A stretch of DNA of 64,000 nt from Vicia villosa (Eukaryota > Streptophyta > Magnoliopsida > Fabales > Fabaceae), in assembly GCF_029867415.1 (NCBI RefSeq), contig NW_026706169.1, positions 186,001-250,000 on the forward strand. The letters are read 5' to 3'. The stretch's first letter is position 1; each line of letters opens with the position of its first letter. Shown one piece after another: positions 1 through 10,702 of this stretch. Below the pieces are notes generated by a model. That model saw nothing but the letters and a program-made list of their open reading frames with translations. It was not told the origin of the DNA and did no database searches. The position numbers and the translations under genes were made by a program.

Positions 1-245
1 AGCATCTGTAGCTCGGGGTCTACGGGTGCTAAGGTTTGAATGGTTTTTTTTTGTTTTGTTTTGTTTTGCTCGCCAAGGATCGACCTTGTGCCTACGTATT
101 CTCAAAGGGATGTTGAGAAAGTCAGAGCAATCGTAGTTCCCACTTATGCTAGTGGAAGCAAAGGAAAATAGACAAATGTCGTCTAAATGCTAGATGTATC
201 TAATCTATATCATCACATACATCTATTTGATTTTTTTTTGTTTGT

Positions 246-478
246 TTAACCAGCCTTGTGGCAAAAACTTTCAGTGAAGTCAGCCTTGTGACAAAAAGTT
301 TTGATTAATCAGCCAGCCTTGTGGCAAAAGTTTCAATGAAGTCAGCCTTGTGACAAAAACTTTGATTAATCAGCCAGTACGGTGGCAAAACGGTTTGATT
401 GATTAGCCAGCCTTGTGGCAAAAGAAGATTGATTGATTAGCCAGACTTGTGGCAAAAAAGTTTGATTGATTGATTGTT
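246..478. repeat. Short tandem-like repeats (CAGCCTTGTGGCAAAA) in the LTR
   Basis: Units of the form CAGCCTTGTG(G/A)CAAAA recur about seven times, spaced by GATTGATTA-type linkers. The same block is present in the other LTR at about 18005-18234. It lies toward the 3' side of the LTR in transcription order. Confidence 0.8.
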
Positions 479-564
479 TGTGATGATGTATAAGAGATAC
501 TCCTAGCATAGAGATGAAAAATGTCTAATCTCCTAGGGTATTTGTTTTGGATATTGGGGATGCT

Positions 565-735
565 TATAAGAAGCCCGTGGGTCCTTGTACGAAGCCCAAG
601 AGGAGACTATCCGAGGGTCCTTGCATTGTAAGCCCAAGAGGAGGCTATGGGAGGGACAATCCAGGGTCCTTGCATTGTAAGCCCAAGAGGAGGCTATGGG
701 AGGGTCACTCGTTTGTACAAAGCCCAAGGGGAGGC
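565..735. repeat. Imperfect tandem repeats with core GCCCAAGAGGAGGCTA
   Basis: Four to five copies of an AAGCCCAAGAGGAGGCTAT core alternate with GGGTCCTTGCATTGT. Another copy sits near 825-845. The block is duplicated in the other LTR at about 18323-18493. The small ORFs that cross it are by-products of the repeat. Confidence 0.75.
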
Positions 736-1034
736 ATGGTATAGTTGGTTTGAGCTCTTAGAGCGATTTCACCGGGAAACCATACTCTATGTCCTAACCT
801 AAACTAGTGGAGATTCTTTGCACGAAGCCCAATAGGAGGCTATGGGGAACCTAGTGTTGTACTAAGTTGAACAAGCATACATATCACACATATGAACAAA
901 CATGAACAAGTATGAACAAACATGAACAAATATGAACAGTTATATATAAGCACCTATATATGACAAGGTGTGTGTATATAATGGAGTTTATGAAGGAAAT
1001 ATACCTGTAAGCATGATCCATTTGTATACACAGG

Positions 1035-1640
1035 GGTTCGGGACTTATACTCGAGGAAAGGTCCACTTGAATTTATTCGAAGCTATGTAAACAGGTATTT
1101 ACAAAGGGCTTGGGACTTATACCTACATGGAGGCCCATGATATTTTTTGTGAAGATTTAAAGAAACCTTCATTTTTGGTTTGTTATTCAAAGTTAAAAAA
1201 CAGATTAAGATATGTACAAAAATGCGTACAATGAAATACCTAATTTCATGTACTGGAGTGGGTATGTACAAAAAGGCTCGGGACTTATACCTACATGGAG
1301 GCCCATGGTATATTTTATAAAACATGGTTGATTGTTTTATTTACAGACGCGTTGTTTGAAAAACTGTTTGAAAGTTTTTGTTTTTTGAAAGAGTTTTCTG
1401 TATAAAGAAAAACTGTATAAAAGAAAAAAAAAGGAGTGGGTCTTATACTCTCTAATATTCGAGAGGCCCCTGTTTTATTTTCATAAAACAGGGTGGATGG
1501 TTTTGAAAAAAGATGTGAGATTTATTGTTTTAAAAACTGTTTGGAAGTAATTTGGAAAAAGTTTTCTGTTTAAAAAAACTGTACAAAGAAAAAGAAAAGG
1601 GACTTATACTCTCTAATATTCGAGAGGCCCCACATCATTT
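1035..1640. repeat. Five dispersed GGGACTTATAC...GAGGCCC motifs in the LTR
   Basis: The motif recurs near 1038, 1109, 1271, 1437 and 1600, each time pairing a (G)GG(A/T)CTTATAC half with a GAGG(C)CC-type half 10 to 20 bases later. The first copy is the most diverged. The last two copies share the same CTCTAATATTC spacer. The other LTR has the same array at about 18793-19392. On the coding strand each copy carries a GTATAAGT core. The function is unknown. Confidence 0.7.
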
Positions 1641-2102
1641 TGAAAATCAATTGATCAATTAAAAAGATTTAATCAATAGTTTTCTTTGAAAATCAAAAGA
1701 AAATGGTTTATCGTTTTTGAAAAGAATCGCGATCGCTTATTTAAAATGATTTGAATTTTGAAAGAAGTTAATTTAATCAAGATAAACAAAAAGATTGTCT
1801 TCAATTGACACTTAGATGATTAGGGTTTGCTCAAAAAATATTTACAAGTGATTAGATTTGAGAAATCAAGTGAAAAACAATATTTAAAAGTATTAAAAAA
1901 CACTTAAAATATGTTATTTTAAACTTAATTAAAAATGTATTAAACAAATATATTTTTGTGATTTTTTTTTGATATTCATAAAATACATATATAAAATAAT
2001 AAGTGTGTAAAAAATGAATAAAAAATGAGTTAATTTGATTGGTTAAATTAATGGTTGAAGTTGTGAAGAAAATGAAGAGAAATAGTGATAAAAAAGAAGG
2101 GT

Positions 2103-2175
2103 TTGGTCCCATAGGGACTTGAACTCGTGACCCTGAGGTCACTACTCAAAACAAAAGCCAACTGAGCCACGCTTG
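2103..2175 (-). other. tRNA-like (Pol III A/B-box) segment inside the 3' LTR
   Basis: On the minus strand an A-box-like TGGCTCAGTTGG (2169-2158) is followed about 33 nt later by a B-box-like AGTTCAAGTCC (2125-2115), the spacing seen in tRNAs and tRNA-derived SINEs. A clean cloverleaf cannot be folded by eye, so this is a tRNA relic or SINE head rather than a working tRNA gene. Confidence 0.55.
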
Positions 2176-4704
2176 TGGCTTGTAATATACACGCGTTGAA
2201 TTAATTATATTTTAAATCAATTTCCAGAAATCCTTTGAACCAAAAACGCGCCAAGAACAACCCTCCAACTGAAATTTGAAAATCTCTAAAACTGTGTTGT
2301 TTTGATCAAGCAAAGGGTCTATCTCACTCGGTTTTTCACAAGGAACATGATGGTGATCTCAGAATTCATTTATTTTTGCTCTAAAGGGGTCAATTTTCGC
2401 ATGAACATGAAGAACCCTAGAACTGAAATTCAATGTGAAATCGTGTATGTGCAAGTTATGATGCAATTGATTGAGGGTTAATGATCCTCATAGGTGCAGA
2501 AACAAGATGGTATGCTCACATTTCATTTATGATGCGTGGAAGTATGAATTTGAAGTTCATGAGCACTTACCTTAAAAACGGCACAACTAAGAATCGAATT
2601 CTTGCTTGGAGGTGTTACAGAAGTTGTTTGATGATCTGGATAGCTTCAATGAACCTTATGGAAGGTGTCTGGATGCTTGGAACCATCTGAATTCATCTGG
2701 GCATGGCCATGGTACCCGATCTGCATAAGCTTCAAGAGTGAATCGAATTTGATGATTCTGAGGTTATTGGCTATATGTGATGGATTGGATAGTTCATATG
2801 TGATATATGGATGATGTTAGAAGTGGTAGTTTGGACAGAATTGAGCCTGAACAAAAATTGGCATGATAAGTCTCATGTTATGCATATTTGGAGGTGAGAT
2901 GATGATTTTGAGTTTTCAGGTGTTTTGGGGTGTATGAGTGATTCAGACACATCATATATGACATTTAGAAGTTGTGGGAAGCATCACTTTGTTCAGAACT
3001 TGCAAGGTTTGGAGGTTGAGTTTTCTACCTCACTTTGAAACACATGACTTGTAATTCAAGAAAGAAGAGAGAAAACCTATAATTGTGAGGTTTTGGTGTG
3101 ATTTGCAATGAAGTTTGGACCTCTATTTATAGGCCAAGAGTTCTGAATGCAGAGCTTTGCAACTTGATCAAAGTTTGATGATTTGGCTTAAGAGATAAAA
3201 AGGAATCTTTTACATTTAATGCAAAATGATTAAAGTGACCAAACCATGGTTAAAACTCAAGCTTCTTATCCTCTTCCATTCTGATCTCAAATCAGAGAAA
3301 ATATCTTCAATTATTGCCTCTTTGCATCATTACTTGGATTATAGGCAATGTAGTCTTGAAACTTAGTGAAAAGTGGTGAAAATTCAAGTGAAAATGATCA
3401 CTAAATGCATAATTCAAAACCATAGCTACACTCCATATTTTTTCATGCTCTTGGACATTTTGGAAAGCTCATGTTGCATACTTCAAAACCCTAGTTGGAA
3501 GTTTCTTCAAGACCTTTAAGGAAATGGGTGAAAAAGATCCATGAACTTTGAGAAAAATGAAGTTTTAAGTGAAGTTTTCATAAGATGCCAACTTTGAAGC
3601 TCCATATCTCTTAAATGGTTGATCTTATGGAAAAAAATTATATGTGTCAAAGTTGTTTATTGGATCAAAATCTACAACTTTCATGTTGGAAGTTTTTTTC
3701 AGTTTGTAGGTGAAATTTTGAGAAATTCCCTTTCAAAGTTTGGAAAAAACCATTGAAAAACACTTAGAAATTTTTCTAAGTATGAAAAGTCAAACTTTGA
3801 CTTTTTGATTCTTGATTGATTTTCTTGATTTTTCTTGATCAAATGACTTCATATATCATATATTGATGATTCAAAACTTCAAAAGTCATGGTTGACCAAA
3901 ATTCCCCAAAAGTCAATGGTGATCTTGTACAGTTGACTTTTTCAGACGAATCGCGTTTCTGAAGATTTCAAATGAAACAGGCTATCCTCACCATATGAAT
4001 GGTATGAATGGATCACATTGAAGCATTAGAGGATATTGAGCCATGGTTTGAGTTGTGGCACCATGTCCTGATTAAAAAGTCAGTTGTTCAGTGAATTAGG
4101 TCAAAAACCCTAATTGTCGACCAGATGAAATTGATGACTGTGGATCTTGAATTGAGATGTAATTTCCATTGGATGTTGTCATAGGGATTATTTGAAGATG
4201 ATTGAAACTTTTGATTGACTCCCTGGGGGTTTTTAGGGTTTCCCAAATGTGATCCCTGATTTCAGTCCCTGATAGTTCAAAACCCTGAGCTGAGGATTTG
4301 TCTGATCAATCTTTGTGTAGGAGATGTTATGAGCCAATGGATTAGGTCAAAATGATGCACTTGAAGTCTTGATATCATGTCTCAAGCCATTAAGTCAAAC
4401 TCTGAGCAAAAGTCAGGAGTATGCTATTTTCAGTCAAAACCCTAATCTGGTTGATTCAGAGCTGTTGAGCTTGTTGAAATGAATCTCTGAGGACCAAATG
4501 TTGATTGTTGATGAAGATGGTTCTTTTGAGATGAAGGGAGAACAAAACCCTAATTGATTGTTACTTGTACTGATGAGTGACTTCTTGATTAAACTCTGCT
4601 GAGTCACAAGTAGCAAACACAAGCTATGCAATTTGTTAGAGATGCAAATGATGCATATGCAATGATATGAGGTGGTATCTTAGGTCAAAAATTGGGGTAT
4701 GACA

Positions 4705-4717
4705 GATGCCCCTATTT
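4705..4717 (-). promoter_or_regulatory. Polypurine tract of the Ogre-like element
   Basis: Directly before the 3' LTR on the coding strand is AAATAGGGGCATC. A G-rich purine run at this position is the expected primer for plus-strand DNA synthesis. Confidence 0.65.
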
Positions 4718-6871
4718 AAGTTTCTTCAACCTGAGACATGAAGATTGAAAATCTTCGTTTTGATAGGGTGGAAGAGACTTAAATATCAGAAGACGCGAAT
4801 TTTGGACCTAAGATACCAAAATTGCGAATGATGCAAGGATATCTTTACCGAGGGAATATCAGGAACTGACTCCGCTGGGGAAAAGAGATCGGGAAGGGTG
4901 CCTCAATCCATTTTAGGAAGAGAATCCGTTTTTCAGGAAAGCAAGTGTATGCTTCACCGGGGAATGATAGCTTTGTAAGAAAAGCTTACCTATCGACATT
5001 ATCGACTATCAACATGGGGATAGACTTGTTTAATAATGCGAAGGTGAAAGGTATGAAACTATATTACCGACTATCAGCATGGTGATAGACTTGACAAGGT
5101 AAAAAGAGTTTCAAAGGTTTGGTTAATATTATCGACTATCAGCCTTGTGATAGACATGTTTAATAATATAACCAGAACAAAAGGTTACCGACTACCAGCC
5201 TTGTGATAGTGGTTTTGAAGACACGATCAATTATCAGCCGAGTGATAAAATGATCCTGGAGACTTTGCTAGGGAAATTACTGGTTATTCAGCCTTGTGAA
5301 CAGTAATAAAGCCCTGATTTGTCAAATGATCTTCATGATTGATTTCCTTGAGAGGAAATTTTTGAAAGAGACATAAGCTGCTCGGATGATGAGGCTATTG
5401 TTTATGGTCTGTTTTTTCACGACTCTATTTGAGGAATTGGTATTTTGAATCTCTGGTAAAGACAAGGTTCTATCCAAGAATGAATTGGAAAGAGATAGTC
5501 AAACACGACTTTGTACCCATGAGGAATGAACTCAACTGGGGATTTCCTCCTTTGTTTTGAAAGGAGAAACTAAAGCAACCTTCTTCCACGAGGAATGATC
5601 TCAGTGGGGAACTGAAGAAAGAAGATGTTCTTTCTGCTTATGGGTGACAACCTACTTGGAGAGATGACACGCCCATATTTGTTTCTTTTTTTTCTTTTTT
5701 CTTCTCTTTTCTTCTTTTTTTCTTTTTTTTTTCTCTTTTTTTTTTCCTTTTTCTTTCTTTTTTTCTTTTTGAGGATAAATATATCCTGAATGAATGATTT
5801 CGAAGCAAACATTGAAAAATGCAAGAATGCATAAATGATGCAAATATGTATGAATGATGAATGTCATGAATGTCGCATGCATGTTAACAAAACTGACAGA
5901 CAAAGAAGTATACTGGAGAGGGACCGACGTCGCAATACAACCAGATACTTGGCAAATGTTCTTCAACACGGTGTAAATAACACAGGTGATGAATGGTGTT
6001 GCGTGCTTTAATCTTCTCTGGGGATGATAAGCATCTTTTCTTATTGAGATGGAAGAACCTCTTCACTGGAGATGGAAAATCTTCGTCACTGGGGATAAAA
6101 GACCTTCTTCACTGGGGATAGAAGAGCTTCTTCACTGGGGAGAGAAGAGCTTCTTTACCTCGAGGGATAATTGCTTCAAGAATTCTTTTCTGGGACCAGA
6201 ATACCGTTGTCTCAACAATTTTTCCGGGAGAATCCTTTTGTTCATCCTATGGAGATAGCTGTTGATGTTCCTTCTGTTGTTCACAACTCAAAGGAAAGTT
6301 TCGCTTTTATTTTGAAAAAGTGAAGTAAATTCATTTAAAACTTTTTTTCCTTTTTTTTTTTTTTTTCAAAAGTGAATAACACAATTAAAGCGTCATTTTG
6401 CAAGCTGAAAGAAATTAAAGATTGCAAACAAATGGGCACAAGGCTCAAATTTATTTAATAGGATGGTAATCAGCTAAAGGCGTGATTCCATAGAGTATTT
6501 ACAAAAGTTGGAAATGGTAATTATGCGGAAAAGGCTACATTGAAAGCAATAACCACTATTCCCTAAACAACTTTGAGTTCCAACTGTGCTTGTCGCTTCA
6601 GATTGGCGATGATTTGATTGAAGATCCTTTGATGAAAAAGACTCCTTAGGTGACGAAGTACGGACTGATGCAGTTACTTTGTCATAAATCCCTAATTTTT
6701 GCCTAGATTGCCCTTTCAGGTTTTCAATCTACCAGGATGAATTTTTTTGTTTATTGTCTCTAACTTTTGCCTGGACCGCCCTTTCAGGTTTTCAGTCCAC
6801 CGAGACGCTCATTTTTGCCTAAGTCGCCCTTTGCGGGTTTTCGACTTACCGAGCTGTTCTTTTGTATTTTT
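4718..6871 (-). other. 3' untranslated region of the Ogre-like element, rich in tandem repeats
   Basis: No substantial ORF lies between the integrase stop and the purine tract. The region carries three repetitive blocks. At about 4985-5290 there are irregular repeats with core CGACTATCAGCCTTGTGATAGAC. At about 5675-5772 there is a long T/C-rich tract. At about 6045-6165 there are four to five copies of a roughly 24-bp unit containing CTTCACTGGGGATAGAAGA. Such 3' regions are known to be hypervariable in Ogre/Tat elements and can seed satellite DNA. Confidence 0.75.
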
Positions 6872-8197
6872 TTAGACAAAGTATTTCTTGACTGCATCAG
6901 CATTCACAGCATATGGGAGTTCATCACCATCCATGGTTGCAAGAGTCATGGCGCCGCCAGAAAATGTCCTTTTGACAACATACGGGCCTTCGTAATTAGG
7001 TGACCATTTGCCCCTAGAATCTGGTTGAAAAGACAAGATCTTTTTAAGCACGAGGTCGCCTTCTTGAAATTCACGAGGTCGAACCTTTTTGTTGAAGGCT
7101 TGTTTCATCCTTGCTTGGTATAACTGTCCATGGCATAGAGCAGTCATACGTTTTTCTTCGATTAAGTTCAACTGATCGTATCTGCTTTGACACCATTCAG
7201 CCTCTGATAACTTAGTTTCCATGAGGACTCTCATTGATGGGATTTCAACTTCTACGGGGAGCACAGCTTCCATGCCGTATACTAGAGAAAAGGGAGTTGC
7301 CCCTGTTGAAGTACGCACTGAAGTACGGTACCCATGTAAAGCAAATGGCAGCATTTCATGCCAGTCTTTGTAAGTGACGACCATTTTCTGGACGATCTTC
7401 TTAATGTTCTTGTTGGCGGCTTCGACAGCGCCGTTCATTTTTGGCCTGTAAGGAGACGAGTTATGATGCTCAATCTTGAATTCCTCACATAATTCTTTCA
7501 TCATCTTGTTGTTCAAGTTTGAACCATTGTCAGTAATGATCTTGCTGGGAACACCATATCGGCAAATGATGTTATTCTTGATAAACCTCACAACCACTTG
7601 TCTTGTAACATTGGCGTAAGATGCTGCTTCGACCCATTTGGTGAAGTAATCAATTGCTACCAAGATGAAACGATGACCGTTTGAAGCTTTCGGCTCGATC
7701 ATTCCAATCATGTCAATACCCCACATGGAGAAAGGCCACGGAGATGAGAGAACGTTGAGTAGCGTCGGTGGTACATGGATCTTATCTGCGTAGATCTGGC
7801 ACTTGTGACATCTCTTCACGTGTTTGTAACAGTCAGATTCCATTGTCAACCAATAGTATCCTGCTCTTAAGATCTTTTTGGACATTGCATGTCCATTTGA
7901 ATGAGTTCCAAAGGACCCTTCATGCACTTCATGCATTAACATGTCTGCTTCGTGTCTATCCACGCATCTGAGCAAAACCATGTCGAAATTTCTTTTGTAT
8001 AGCACATCTCCGTTCAGGAAGAAACTGCCAGAAAGTCTCCTTAGAGTCTTCTTATCTTTGTTTGATGCCCCAAGCGGGTACTCTTGAGTTTGAAGGAAGC
8101 GTTTGATGTCGTGGAACCACGGTTTATCATCGATGACTATTTCAGTTGCAAATACATAGGCGGGCCTTTCAAGGCGCGTAATTCTGACTTTAGGCAC
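6872..8197 (-). CDS. Ogre-like integrase (3' part of pol)
   Basis: The 441-residue frame encodes a retroviral-type integrase that would insert the element's cDNA into the genome. An HHCC zinc domain is visible with H92, H99, C130 and C133. The catalytic DDE triad is D162, D223 and E259, with the expected 35 residues between the last two. The C-terminal part has the basic GPYVV-type tail of gypsy integrases. The frame is continuous with the upstream RT frame apart from one TAG codon at 8206-8204, so the GTG at 8197 is only the first start-like codon after that stop and not a true start. Integrase would normally be part of a Gag-Pol polyprotein. In this copy it can be made only by stop readthrough or supplied by another element. 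Confidence 0.9.
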   Translation of the reverse strand: MPKVRITRLERPAYVFATEIVIDDKPWFHDIKRFLQTQEYPLGASNKDKKTLRRLSGSFFLNGDVLYKRNFDMVLLRCVDRHEADMLMHEVHEGSFGTHSNGHAMSKKILRAGYYWLTMESDCYKHVKRCHKCQIYADKIHVPPTLLNVLSSPWPFSMWGIDMIGMIEPKASNGHRFILVAIDYFTKWVEAASYANVTRQVVVRFIKNNIICRYGVPSKIITDNGSNLNNKMMKELCEEFKIEHHNSSPYRPKMNGAVEAANKNIKKIVQKMVVTYKDWHEMLPFALHGYRTSVRTSTGATPFSLVYGMEAVLPVEVEIPSMRVLMETKLSEAEWCQSRYDQLNLIEEKRMTALCHGQLYQARMKQAFNKKVRPREFQEGDLVLKKILSFQPDSRGKWSPNYEGPYVVKRTFSGGAMTLATMDGDELPYAVNADAVKKYFV

Positions 8198-8203
8198 ATC
8201 ATT

Positions 8204-10345
8204 CTAGTGACTGACTTTGAACATGGAAGATAGAGTAGCCAAGGCGTCTGCCATTCGATTCTGATCTCGAGGTATATGATGCAATTCAACCTTGTTGAAG
8301 AAAGTCAATAGACGTCTTGCATAATCTCTGTAAGGAATCAAGCCAGGGTGGTAAGTTTCCCATTTGTCTTTGATTTGGTTGATCACAAGGGCTGAATCTC
8401 CATATATGTCTAGGATCTTGATCCTTAAGTCAATGGCTTCTTCGAGACCCATGATACAAGCTTCATATTCTGCGATGTTGTTGGTGCAATCAAATAGCAG
8501 TCTGGCAGAGAACGGGATATGAGTACCCTTGGGAGTGATGATGATTGCCCCAATTCCATTGCCAAAAGCGTTTACTGCTCCATCAAAAATTAGGCCCCAT
8601 CTTGATCCAGGCTCAGGACCTTCTTCAGGTAACGGTTCGTCACAATCTTTCATTTTCAAGTATAAGACATCTTCATCAGGAAAGTCAAACTTGAGAGATT
8701 GATATTCATTAATTGGTTGATGCGCCAAATGATCGGCGAGAATGCTTCCTTTGACCGCTTTTTGAGCACGGTATTCAATGTCATATTCGGATAACAGCAT
8801 TTGCCACCGGGCAATCCTTCCTGTTAAGGCAGGCTTTTCAAAGACATACTTGATCGGATCCATTTTGGAGATTAACCAAGTAGTATTGTTGATCATGTAT
8901 TGGCGGAGACGTTTTGAAGCCCAAGCCAAAGCACAACATGTTTTTTCGAGCATGGAGTAACGAGACTCACAGTCTGTGAATTTCTTACTCAGGTAATAGA
9001 CGGCATGCTCCTTCTTACCGGTTTCATCTTGCTGTCCAAGCATACAACCCATGGATTCTTCCAACACAGTAAGGTACATGATTAATGGTCTTCCTTCAAC
9101 TGGAGGAATCAATATTGGTGGTTCTAACAGGTATTCCTTGATACTGTCGAACGCTTTCTGGCAATCTTCAGTCCATACAACCCCTTGATCTTTGCGGAGA
9201 AGCTTGAAAATTGGCCCACAAGTAGCAGTCATTTGAGAGATAAATCTGGAGATATAGTTCAATCGTTCGAGAAATCCTCTTACTTGTTTTTCAGTCTTTG
9301 GTGCAGGCATCTCTTGAATAGCTCTGACTTTGTCGGGATCTACTTCAATACCTCTTTGGCTGACAATGAAACCCAAGAGTTTTCCAGATCTAACCCCAAA
9401 AGTACATTTGTTAGGATTCAAGCGAAGCTGATATTTCCTTAGTCGTTGAAACAACTTCAAAAGGTATTCAATATGTTCTTCTTTTGTGCTGGACTTGGCT
9501 ATCATGTCGTCCACATATACTTCAATTTCTTTATGCATCATGTCATGGAAGAGAGTAGTCATTGCCCTTTGGTAAGTTGCGCCTGCATTCTTTAAGCCAA
9601 ACGGCATCACTTTGTAGCAAAAGGTACCCCATGGGGTGATGAAGGATGTCTTCTCCATGTCTTCAGGAGCCATCTTGATCTGATTATAACCGGAGAACCC
9701 GTCCATGAAGGAAAAGACGTTGAACTTAGCAGTGTTATCAACCAGCATGTCGATATGTGGTAATGGAAAGTCATCTTTTGGACTGGCCTTGTTCAAGTCA
9801 CGGTAATCAACACACATTCTGACTTTGCCATCTTTCTTCGGAACTGGCACTATGTTAGCCAACCATTGAGGATACTCAGAGGTGACAAGAAAACCTGCGT
9901 CGAGCTGTTTTTGAACTTCCACTTTGATCTTGTTAGCCATATCAGGGTGAGTCCTTCGTAATTTCTGCTTAACTGGCGGACATTCTGGCTTCAATGGCAA
10001 GTAATGCTGAACAATATTGGTATCCAACCCAGGCATGTCTTGGTAGGACCAGGCAAACACGTCAACATATTCTTTGAGAAGGTCTGTCAACTTACTCTTG
10101 ATATCAGCATCAAGCAGTGATCCAATGGTCACTTCTTTTTTGTCTTCTTCAGAACCCAAGTTGATCTTTTCTAAAGGCTCTTTGTGAGGCAGAATGGCTC
10201 TTTCCTCGTGCTTAAGTAATCGAGAGATCTCGTCCGGGATCTCCTCTTCTTCCTCTTCTTCGGCTTCGAACACAGGAAACTCAAAGTTGGGAGAGGGCAT
10301 AGGGTTATTGCATTCAATGGGTTTATCAATAGTAAATCTGCACAT
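8204..10345 (-). CDS. Ogre-like reverse transcriptase with two RNase H domains (middle of pol)
   Basis: The 713-residue open frame encodes gypsy-type reverse transcriptase. RT motifs include MPFGLKNAGATYQRAM and the catalytic YVDD at residues 277-280. The first RNase H follows at about 400-520. A second, archaeal-type RNase H starts with FDGAVN (D588) and has AEYEAC, YGDSALV and a final MADAL acidic motif. This duplication is diagnostic of the Tat lineage that includes Ogre. The frame ends at TAG 8206-8204 and then continues in frame into integrase. The first codons belong to an intron: the coding exon probably starts at 10337, after the acceptor AG at 10339-10338, and joins the protease frame. 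The ATG at 10345 is therefore probably not used. Confidence 0.92.
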   Translation of the reverse strand: MCRFTIDKPIECNNPMPSPNFEFPVFEAEEEEEEEIPDEISRLLKHEERAILPHKEPLEKINLGSEEDKKEVTIGSLLDADIKSKLTDLLKEYVDVFAWSYQDMPGLDTNIVQHYLPLKPECPPVKQKLRRTHPDMANKIKVEVQKQLDAGFLVTSEYPQWLANIVPVPKKDGKVRMCVDYRDLNKASPKDDFPLPHIDMLVDNTAKFNVFSFMDGFSGYNQIKMAPEDMEKTSFITPWGTFCYKVMPFGLKNAGATYQRAMTTLFHDMMHKEIEVYVDDMIAKSSTKEEHIEYLLKLFQRLRKYQLRLNPNKCTFGVRSGKLLGFIVSQRGIEVDPDKVRAIQEMPAPKTEKQVRGFLERLNYISRFISQMTATCGPIFKLLRKDQGVVWTEDCQKAFDSIKEYLLEPPILIPPVEGRPLIMYLTVLEESMGCMLGQQDETGKKEHAVYYLSKKFTDCESRYSMLEKTCCALAWASKRLRQYMINNTTWLISKMDPIKYVFEKPALTGRIARWQMLLSEYDIEYRAQKAVKGSILADHLAHQPINEYQSLKFDFPDEDVLYLKMKDCDEPLPEEGPEPGSRWGLIFDGAVNAFGNGIGAIIITPKGTHIPFSARLLFDCTNNIAEYEACIMGLEEAIDLRIKILDIYGDSALVINQIKDKWETYHPGLIPYRDYARRLLTFFNKVELHHIPRDQNRMADALATLSSMFKVSH

Positions 10346-10702
10346 ATGATTTATATTTATTTCAGAAAATTTATGAATGCAGGAGTGTATGCAGATTTTT
10401 TTTTTTGAGAAAGTTTTTTTTTTTTTTTATCATTTTGGTTTTTTAGGATTACCATTTCCAGAAAAAAGCAAAAATAAAACACATAATGTAGGGAATTTAA
10501 AATGACACTTTATTTATGATTCATTTTTGAAACAAAGCCCTAAACACAAACTCATTTGTCTTGGGCAGGACAAAGAGGGAAACTTTTAAAACAAAGCCCT
10601 ATACACACAGTTATTTGGGCGGAACATTTAAAAGCAAAGCCCTATAAAACATCTCTCTGCTTTGGGCAAGGCAGGAGGTCAAAATAACAGCGAGGTGATT
10701 AC
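10338..10702 (-). other. Spliced intron between protease and RT (365 nt, GT-AG)
   Basis: The gag-protease frame ends at TAA 10701-10699, and its last sense codon contains a donor GTAATC beginning at 10702. The RT frame opens with TGTGCAG, whose AG is 10339-10338. Splicing leaves two bases before and one base after the junction, which form one complete codon and keep both frames open. The interior is AT-rich and full of stops. An intron at this place is established for Ogre elements; here the junction is predicted only from sequence. Confidence 0.8.

Larger units (their letters stand above)
1..4704 (-). repeat. 3' LTR of the Ogre-like element, truncated by the window edge
   Basis: This stretch aligns base for base with 17760-22461. 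It starts in minus orientation with TGTCATACCCC at 4704. By eye I count about ten substitutions and a few one- or two-base homopolymer indels over 4.7 kb, so the two LTRs are well over 99% identical. The last roughly 378 bases (R-U5 end), seen at 17382-17759 in the other LTR, are off-window. Confidence 0.95.

Noticed and set aside
246..478. CRISPR-like array of short repeats
   Set aside because: Spacers are not unique or of uniform length, the host is a plant and the block lies within a retrotransposon LTR.
2103..2175. True tRNA gene in the LTR
   Set aside because: A and B boxes are present but the stems do not pair into a credible cloverleaf, so it is called only tRNA-like.
2481..2690. 69-codon ORF present in both LTRs (also 20238-20447)
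   Set aside because: Antisense to the element, short, without motifs; conserved only because the two LTRs are nearly identical.
5570..5969. Lys-rich ORFs on the minus strand
   Set aside because: By-products of the T/C-rich tract in the Ogre 3' UTR, in overlapping frames.
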